From positions 1-11,561 of the forward strand of contig VGBQ01000067.1 in the NCBI GenBank assembly GCA_016870425.1: a DNA stretch of 11,561 nucleotides, written 5' to 3'. This DNA is from Actinomycetota bacterium. GTDB lineage: Bacteria > Actinomycetota > Actinomycetes > S36-B12. Position 1 is the first letter of the stretch. The number at the start of each line of letters is the position of its first letter. The position numbers and the translations under genes were made by a program. The notes under the pieces are model-generated. The model was given only the letters and a program-made list of their open reading frames with translations, had not been told where the DNA came from and made no database searches. Of this stretch, positions 7,698-11,561 are shown piece by piece.

Positions 7698-8471
7698 CTA
7701 GCGCAGGCGTGCAGTCTGATAGACGGCATCGATCGTCGTCACGAGCTCGTCGAACCACCCTGCCTCGAGCAGCCGAGCCCGGACGCGTTCGTTGAGCCCG
7801 CCCTTGGTCTGGTGCTCCTGCGGGAGATCGCGACGTTCGCTGTCGGGCGTAGCCCAGCCGATGGCTGCGAGGCCGTCGAGCTCGGCCCGGATGTAGCGCG
7901 AAGCGGTGTGCTCATCGATGCCCTGGGCGGCGATCCAATCGATGAGGGCATTTTGCATTTCGTAGTAGGTCGACATAAAGGCCGACGCGCAACTGAGTGT
8001 GCGGATGAGGCTCTCGTCCTGGAGGGCCACGATCTCCCCCAGCCCTGCCAGGGCCGCGACGACCTCGGGCAGGGGTGGCGCGATGACCAGGGGGCCCCGA
8101 CGCAAGGCGATCGCGGGCAGTGGGATGAGTTGGCACACGCGCGACGCGGGCGCGACGAGCGGGGCAATGCCGCTGGGCGGCGTACCCGCGATGAGGCTGG
8201 CGATGATCTGGTCGTCACGGAAGCGCAGGTCGGCCAGCGCCTCGTCCACCTGCTGCGGTCGCATGCCGAGGACAACGATGTCGCTGGCGTCGATGACCGC
8301 CTGATTGGACGCCAATCGCTCGCAGGCGTCGAACTCGGCCGCCAGACGCTCCGAGCGCTCCGCGGATCTCGGCGACAGGAGGAGGCGGTCGGTGCTGTCA
8401 GCCCGTGATGCCATCGCGCGCACCATGGCCTCGGAAATGGTGCCCACGCCCAGGAATCCGATGCTCGCCAT
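7698..8471 (-). CDS. Pyrroline-5-carboxylate reductase-like NAD(P)-binding protein
   Basis: This is a 257-residue protein with the layout of the ProC family: an N-terminal Rossmann fold and a C-terminal helical dimerisation domain. The start MASIGFLGVGTISEAM carries the dinucleotide motif (Gly5, Gly8, Gly10). VVLGMRPQQVDE (66-77) matches the second conserved segment VxLxxKPQ, with Arg in place of the usual Lys. The later ProC signatures are changed. The MPNTP region reads QLIPLPAIALRRGP (114-127), and the C-terminal SPGGTT..A motif is replaced by EHQTKGGLNERV (219-230). This resembles a ProC paralogue more than the proline-biosynthesis enzyme, and its real substrate is unknown. The ATG at 8471 fits family N-termini. 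A GTG at 8489 with GGGGGGAG 4 nt before it is a real alternative and would add six residues. It diverges from an AroE-like gene across a short gap. Confidence 0.82.
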   Translation of the reverse strand: MASIGFLGVGTISEAMVRAMASRADSTDRLLLSPRSAERSERLAAEFDACERLASNQAVIDASDIVVLGMRPQQVDEALADLRFRDDQIIASLIAGTPPSGIAPLVAPASRVCQLIPLPAIALRRGPLVIAPPLPEVVAALAGLGEIVALQDESLIRTLSCASAFMSTYYEMQNALIDWIAAQGIDEHTASRYIRAELDGLAAIGWATPDSERRDLPQEHQTKGGLNERVRARLLEAGWFDELVTTIDAVYQTARLR

Positions 8472-8477
8472 GGGCGC

Positions 8478-8483
8478 ATCATG
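8478..8483 (-). promoter_or_regulatory. Weak candidate -10 box for the P5CR-like gene
   Basis: The minus strand reads CATGAT, six bases (GCGCCC), then ATG 8471. This is the same geometry as at the hydrolase-ABC gene. The match to TANNNT is imperfect, and the competing GTG 8489 start would place this hexamer inside the gene. Confidence 0.22.
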
Positions 8484-8489
8484 GACCAC

Positions 8490-8495
8490 TAGGCT
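8490..8495 (+). promoter_or_regulatory. Candidate -10 box for the AroE-like gene
   Basis: TAGGCT fits the TANNNT form common in actinobacterial promoters. It would start a transcript near 8502, leaving a leader of about 20 nt that contains the ribosome binding site. No clear -35 hexamer is visible. Confidence 0.38.
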
Positions 8496-8510
8496 CCCCC
8501 CAATCGATCG

Positions 8511-8517
8511 AGGAGGG
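8511..8517 (+). promoter_or_regulatory. Ribosome binding site of the AroE-like gene
   Basis: AGGAGGG is followed by CAGC and then GTG 8522. This strong site selects a GTG start inside a frame that stays open further upstream, and it gives a protein beginning at the family's first beta strand. Confidence 0.75.
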
Positions 8518-8521
8518 CAGC

Positions 8522-9364
8522 GTGACCGGATTCCTCGCGGACCTGACGGGCTCCTTCGCCACTTCCGCCGCGCAGAACCCCACCGTGGCCGTCATGGAGG
8601 CCGCGTATTCACACGCGGGGATAGACGTCCGCTACATCAACTGCGAGGTGCCCCCCGAGAGGCTGGGGGATGCCGTGCGCGGTGCGATCGGCATGGGCTG
8701 GCTGGGCTTCAACTGCTCCATCCCGCACAAGGTCGCCATCTTGGACTACCTCGACGCTATGGCCCCCTCTGCTGGCATCATCGGAGCGGTTAACTGCGTC
8801 ATCAATCGCGATGGACATCTCACCGGCGAGAACACCGATGGTCAGGGATTCGTGCGATCACTGCAGACCGTGGTCGATCCCACGGGCAAGGACATGGTGG
8901 TGCTCGGTGCAGGTGGCGCGGCGAGAGCCATCGCCGTCGAATCGGCACTCGCCGGTGCGCGGTCGATCACGATCGTCAATCGCACTGTGGAGCGGGGCAC
9001 GGAGCTCGCCGCTCTGGTGAGCGATCGCACCCCTGCGACGGGCGCATTCGTCCACTGGTCAGGGACCTACGCCGTCCCCGACGGGGTCGACATCCTCGTC
9101 AACGCCACATCGATCGGATTCCACCCCAGCACTGAGACCCCCGACGTCGATGATGCGACGATCCGCCCGGGCATGGTCGTCGCCGACGTGGTGGCCAATC
9201 CGCCCGACACTGCCTTCCTGCAGCGTGCAGCGGCGCGCGGGGCGACGACGTTGCAGGGCCTCGGCATGCTCGTCAACCAGGCGCTGACAAATGCGCGCCT
9301 GTGGACCGGGCGCGATCTGGACGCGAGCGTCATGCGACGCGCCCTGGAGGAGAGCCTGCGATGA
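8522..9364 (+). CDS. Shikimate/quinate dehydrogenase-like NADP-dependent reductase
   Basis: This is a 280-residue protein of the AroE superfamily, whose classical members reduce 3-dehydroshikimate with NADPH. Catalytic positions are present: IPHK (67-70, Lys70), GAVN (88-91, Asn91), ENTDGQG (103-109, Asp106) and the C-terminal GLGMLVNQA (246-254, Gln253). The cofactor loop is VLGAGGAARA (127-136), and NRT (153-155) after the next strand points to NADP. NATSIGF (194-200) is also typical. The N-terminal shikimate-binding SLSP motif is absent; the aligned stretch reads QNPTVAVMEAAY (18-29), placing Asn19 and Thr21 where the two serines sit. It is therefore an AroE-family member of uncertain substrate, and the aroE symbol is withheld. 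The start is GTG 8522 with AGGAGGG upstream. The TGA overlaps the next gene's ATG. The upstream neighbour is a divergent P5CR-like reductase. Confidence 0.87.
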   Translation: MTGFLADLTGSFATSAAQNPTVAVMEAAYSHAGIDVRYINCEVPPERLGDAVRGAIGMGWLGFNCSIPHKVAILDYLDAMAPSAGIIGAVNCVINRDGHLTGENTDGQGFVRSLQTVVDPTGKDMVVLGAGGAARAIAVESALAGARSITIVNRTVERGTELAALVSDRTPATGAFVHWSGTYAVPDGVDILVNATSIGFHPSTETPDVDDATIRPGMVVADVVANPPDTAFLQRAAARGATTLQGLGMLVNQALTNARLWTGRDLDASVMRRALEESLR

Positions 9365-9849
9365 CCGAGCCCGCGGGCGATCCTGAGCCTGCCCGCGGTG
9401 GGGCGCACACCTATCACGGCCCCGTCATCTGGGAATACGCACCGGACCTCGACGGCGACCCGGATCCGGGGGAGATCGTGTGGACCTGGGTGTCCTTCGA
9501 AGAGGACACTCGCGTGGGCAAGGACCGTCCCATCGCGATCCTGGGGCGAGCGGAGGATCGCCGCCTCGTGGGCATGATGCTCTCCAGCCGAGACCACTCC
9601 GGCGATCGGGACTGGCTCGCGATCGGCTCCGGGCCCTGGGACAGCGAGGGCAGGCGCAGCTGGCTGCGTCGCGACCGCCTCCTCGCCGTACCGGCCGATG
9701 CCGTGCGACGTGAGGGGTCGGTGCTGCCCCGGGCGACGTACGACTCCGTCGTGGCTGCTGTGGCGAAGGCCCAGCCGGACGCCCAGGCCGGACGCGCCTG
9801 GACGCTGCGCGACGGCCTGCGGCGCATCCTCGGGCGCCCCCTGCCCTAG
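9361..9849 (+). CDS. PemK/MazF-like family protein, no antitoxin partner seen
   Basis: This is a 162-residue soluble protein. The core PDPGEIVWTWV (34-44) followed by GKDRPIAILGR (53-63) matches the actinobacterial branch of the PemK/MazF-like fold, in which the P-G-E/D-I-V strand and the K-x-R-P segment form the core of the barrel. Later segments, IGSGPWDSEGR (88-98) and LRRDRLLAVPADAVRREG, also agree with that branch. Classical MazF and PemK are mRNA interferases and are encoded beside an antitoxin. Here the upstream gene is an AroE-like reductase and the downstream gene a small basic protein, so there is no recognisable antitoxin. The ATG overlaps the reductase stop as ATGA, with GGAGG 10 nt before it, so the two are translated together. 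An acidic, proline-rich N-terminus of about 20 residues precedes the fold. Toxicity or RNase activity is unproven. Confidence 0.78.
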   Translation: MTEPAGDPEPARGGAHTYHGPVIWEYAPDLDGDPDPGEIVWTWVSFEEDTRVGKDRPIAILGRAEDRRLVGMMLSSRDHSGDRDWLAIGSGPWDSEGRRSWLRRDRLLAVPADAVRREGSVLPRATYDSVVAAVAKAQPDAQAGRAWTLRDGLRRILGRPLP

Positions 9850-9872
9850 CGCCCGGCCAGCAGCCCGACTGG

Positions 9873-9878
9873 CACACT
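9873..9878 (+). promoter_or_regulatory. Weak candidate -10 box for the small DUF5302-like gene
   Basis: CACACT is followed by six bases (GGCGGC) and then ATG 9885, with no Shine-Dalgarno in between. The geometry suits a leaderless transcript, but only the second and last bases of TANNNT are met. Confidence 0.28.
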
Positions 9879-9884
9879 GGCGGC

Positions 9885-10079
9885 ATGGCCGAAGACAGTG
9901 ACACCCCCGCGACGGACGCGCCCTCGGATGACCCCAAGGAGCGCTATCGCCAGGCACTCGAGCGCAAGAAGGCGCAGGGCGGCCACCAGGGCCACGGCCA
10001 GACGTCGTCGAGCAACTCGAGCAAGGGCTCATCGGCCAAGGCGGGCGGCAAGCGGGAGTTCCGCCGCAAGAGCGGCTAA
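9885..10079 (+). CDS. Small basic-tailed protein, DUF5302-like
   Basis: This is a 64-residue hydrophilic protein. It has an acidic N-terminus (EDSDTPATDAPSDDP), a short helix-forming stretch KERYRQALERKKAQ, a Gly/Ser/His/Gln-rich linker of low complexity, and a basic C-terminus ending KREFRRKSG. The combination of a (K/R)xxFRxALERK-like helix and a terminal FRRKSG matches my recollection of DUF5302, a small family of unknown function found in Actinomycetota. It has no membrane span, no cysteine and no catalytic motif. The basic end could bind nucleic acid or the ribosome, but that is a guess from charge alone. It starts 35 bp after the PemK-like gene and ends at TAA 10077-10079, 30 bp from the stop of the convergent oxidase gene. 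Confidence 0.8.
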   Translation: MAEDSDTPATDAPSDDPKERYRQALERKKAQGGHQGHGQTSSSNSSKGSSAKAGGKREFRRKSG

Positions 10080-10109
10080 ACGCCCCGGAGTTCTGCATCA
10101 ATTGTGCGG

Positions 10110-11561
10110 CTAGTAGCCCTCGCTGCCGACGCCCTTGTGCACGGTGAAGAGGTTGGTGGGGTCGTAGCGCTTCTTGATCGCCAGCAGCCGCGGGTAGTTG
10201 TCGCCCCAGAACTCCTCCTGCCAGCCCTTCTGGAAGTAGTTGCCCTCGTTGGAGTAAGAGCCGCCACCGGGGGTGGCTCGGTGGATGAAGTCGGATGCGG
10301 TCATGACAGCGTCGAACTGCGCCTGCGAGACCGCGCGCTTGGGCTCGTGGCCGTCCACGCCGGGATACATCCCCTGCTTCCACGCGCCGACGGTGATGAA
10401 GGCGACGTTGTCGAAGACGGCAGGGTTGATCGAGGTCTCCTTGTCGCGGGCCATCGCCTCGGGATCCTCGCCGTAGAGCGCCTTATTGGTCTGCCACAGA
10501 ATCAGCGAGGTGCGCGACGCGTCGAAGAGTCCCTGGGCCAGCTGGCGAGCCTTGTCGGGCTGGGTCATCGACCACGGCACACCACGCCCGTCGTAGGCAC
10601 CCCAGTAGGCACCAACCTCGCCGGCGTTGCCGACCCACCAGAAGTATCCGGCGGGTGCGTTGCGCCGGTCGTCGAAGATCGCCTCGGTCACGGTCGGGTT
10701 CCACCGATTGTGGAAGGGCTGGGAGCTGAACTTCACGTCCACGGTGTAGTCCTCCGGACGCGCTCTCAGCGGAGCGAGGAAGGGCTCCCACGCGGCCTCG
10801 GCCGCCTCGGTGGAGATGTCGAGGAACGTCGTCCCGACCTGCATGACATTGAGCCCCGTGTCGAACTTCTCGGCGTTGGCATAGCCGCCGTTGAGGATCA
10901 CGCCCTCACCCCATACGGGATCGATGAGCGTCGTCCCCGCGAACTCGACGTAGCGCTGCAGAAGCTCGAGGTACGCCGCATTGGACTTGGCGGTGATGGG
11001 CCCACCGATCCAGCCGGAGATCGTGGGCTCCGGGTGCGCGAGGTAGGTCATGTGCGTGACGACACCGAAGGTCCCACCGCCACCTCCGCGCATGGCCCAG
11101 TAGAGGTCGGAGTGCTGGTAGGCGTTGGCGGTGACGATCTTGCCGCTGGCCAGCACGACGGTGAACTCGAGCACGCCACCGGCACCACTGCCGAATCGCT
11201 TGCTGAAGGAGCCGAAGCCGCCACCGAGTGCGAAGCCGCCGCACGCACCCACGCTGGTGCAGCCACCACCTTGGATGTAGAGCTTGTTCGCCGAGGCGAT
11301 CTTGTAGGCCTCGAGCCAGCGATTGCCGGCCGTCGTGGTGACGGCACTGACGCCGCGCGTGCCCGCGGGCGCGCCCTTGGGGACGAATGACTTGCGCACG
11401 GTGACCTGACGCATGTTGTGCGTCCAGATGAGCAGGGATTCGCGGGGACCGCATGAGCGCCCGTAGTAGTCGTGCCCGGTGCCCTTCACCACGAGTCGCA
11501 CGCGGTGCTTGCGCGCGAAGTTGACGGCCGCCTGGATGTCCTGGGCATTCTCGGCGGCTAC
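10110..11561 (-). CDS. FAD-linked oxidase with berberine-bridge (BBE) C-terminus, 5' end missing
   Basis: The frame stays open to the last base of the window, giving 483 visible residues of a protein that starts beyond it. A call beginning at GTG 11501 would cut the FAD domain. The visible N-terminus (ENAQDIQAAVNFARKH) already lies in the FAD-binding PCMH domain. GTGHDYYGRS (27-36) carries His30 and GGGCTSVGACGG (98-109) carries Cys101. By alignment with berberine bridge enzyme these are the His and Cys that hold FAD by two covalent bonds. FALGGGFG and YWAMRGGGGGTFGVVT are further family signatures. The C-terminal BBE motif is NYFQKGWQEEFWGDNYPRLL (about 441-460) followed by IKKRYDPTNLF. The wording around His30, including LLIWTH, recalls fungal isoamyl alcohol oxidase-like enzymes. 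Such proteins oxidise alcohols, sugars or alkaloid-like substrates with O2 and are often exported; any signal peptide is outside the window. Substrate unknown. Confidence 0.9.
   Translation of the reverse strand, partial: VAAENAQDIQAAVNFARKHRVRLVVKGTGHDYYGRSCGPRESLLIWTHNMRQVTVRKSFVPKGAPAGTRGVSAVTTTAGNRWLEAYKIASANKLYIQGGGCTSVGACGGFALGGGFGSFSKRFGSGAGGVLEFTVVLASGKIVTANAYQHSDLYWAMRGGGGGTFGVVTHMTYLAHPEPTISGWIGGPITAKSNAAYLELLQRYVEFAGTTLIDPVWGEGVILNGGYANAEKFDTGLNVMQVGTTFLDISTEAAEAAWEPFLAPLRARPEDYTVDVKFSSQPFHNRWNPTVTEAIFDDRRNAPAGYFWWVGNAGEVGAYWGAYDGRGVPWSMTQPDKARQLAQGLFDASRTSLILWQTNKALYGEDPEAMARDKETSINPAVFDNVAFITVGAWKQGMYPGVDGHEPKRAVSQAQFDAVMTASDFIHRATPGGGSYSNEGNYFQKGWQEEFWGDNYPRLLAIKKRYDPTNLFTVHKGVGSEGY

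Noticed and set aside
7661..7729. Upstream start at 7729 for the hydrolase-ABC gene, adding 23 residues
   Set aside because: It would put 23 residues including two Arg-rich stretches and a Cys before a clean signal peptide, and it overlaps the upstream gene by 32 bp. The ATG at 7660 begins exactly at the signal peptide and has a TATAGT box 6 nt before it.
8504..8511. Palindrome TCGATCGA in the divergent promoter region, a possible operator
   Set aside because: Eight bases of perfect symmetry made of common GC-rich tetramers. There is no second copy nearby and no regulator gene in the window, so chance is the simpler explanation.
10072..10112. Direct repeat GCGGCTA (10072-10078 and 10106-10112) around the convergent stops
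   Set aside because: Only 7 bp, each copy made of ordinary codons and a stop. No longer match, no integrase and no tRNA gene, so it is not evidence for an attachment site.
9067..10383. Long open frame of 438 codons on the minus strand
   Set aside because: It lies opposite the AroE-like, PemK-like and DUF5302-like genes, which have clear family motifs. Its product is rich in Arg, Ala and Pro without any domain, as is usual for antisense shadows in GC-rich DNA.
10110..11501. Complete oxidase gene starting at GTG 11501
   Set aside because: The frame stays open and keeps matching the FAD-binding domain up to base 11561, and this start would fall just before the FAD-binding His. The gene is truncated by the window edge.

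Overview
The window is GC-rich (about two thirds G+C by eye) and densely packed. It holds 11 genes, no intergenic gap longer than about 51 bp, several 4-bp start/stop overlaps, and a small basic protein of a type I know only from Actinomycetota (DUF5302-like). It looks like the chromosome of a high-GC actinobacterium. I cannot name the genus. I see no rRNA, tRNA, CRISPR array, insertion sequence or phage gene.

Left block, plus strand (1-2672): the C-terminal part of a long-chain acyl-CoA synthetase is followed by LivH-type and LivM-type permeases of a branched-chain-amino-acid-family (HAAT) ABC importer. The permeases are coupled by an ATGA overlap. The ATPases and binding protein are absent here and must lie upstream or elsewhere. 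The likely job is uptake of a carboxylic substrate and its activation to a CoA thioester.

Central block, minus strand (7660 down to 2679): an apparent operon begins with an unusual fusion. Its parts are a Sec signal peptide, an extracytoplasmic CocE/S15-type serine hydrolase, a PepX_C-like beta domain, one membrane span and a cytoplasmic ABC ATPase. Next, overlapping by GTGA, comes a six-span ABC-2 permease, and 51 bp further a 14-span DHA2-type MFS exporter. Together they look like an export locus in which a hydrolase is physically tethered to the transporter ATPase. This is the most interesting part of the window.

Divergent pair (7698-9849): a pyrroline-5-carboxylate-reductase-like protein (minus) and a shikimate-dehydrogenase-like protein (plus) diverge from a gap of about 50 bp. 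Both keep a Rossmann cofactor site but lack parts of the canonical substrate motifs. The AroE-like gene overlaps by ATGA a PemK/MazF-like gene with no antitoxin beside it. A small DUF5302-like gene follows.

Right edge (10110-11561, minus): a berberine-bridge-type FAD oxidase, 3' part only, with both the His and the Cys expected for bicovalent FAD. Its start lies beyond the window.

Three genes (7660 minus, 9885 plus and possibly 8471 minus) lack a good Shine-Dalgarno and have a -10-like hexamer exactly 6 nt before the ATG, which suggests leaderless transcripts.
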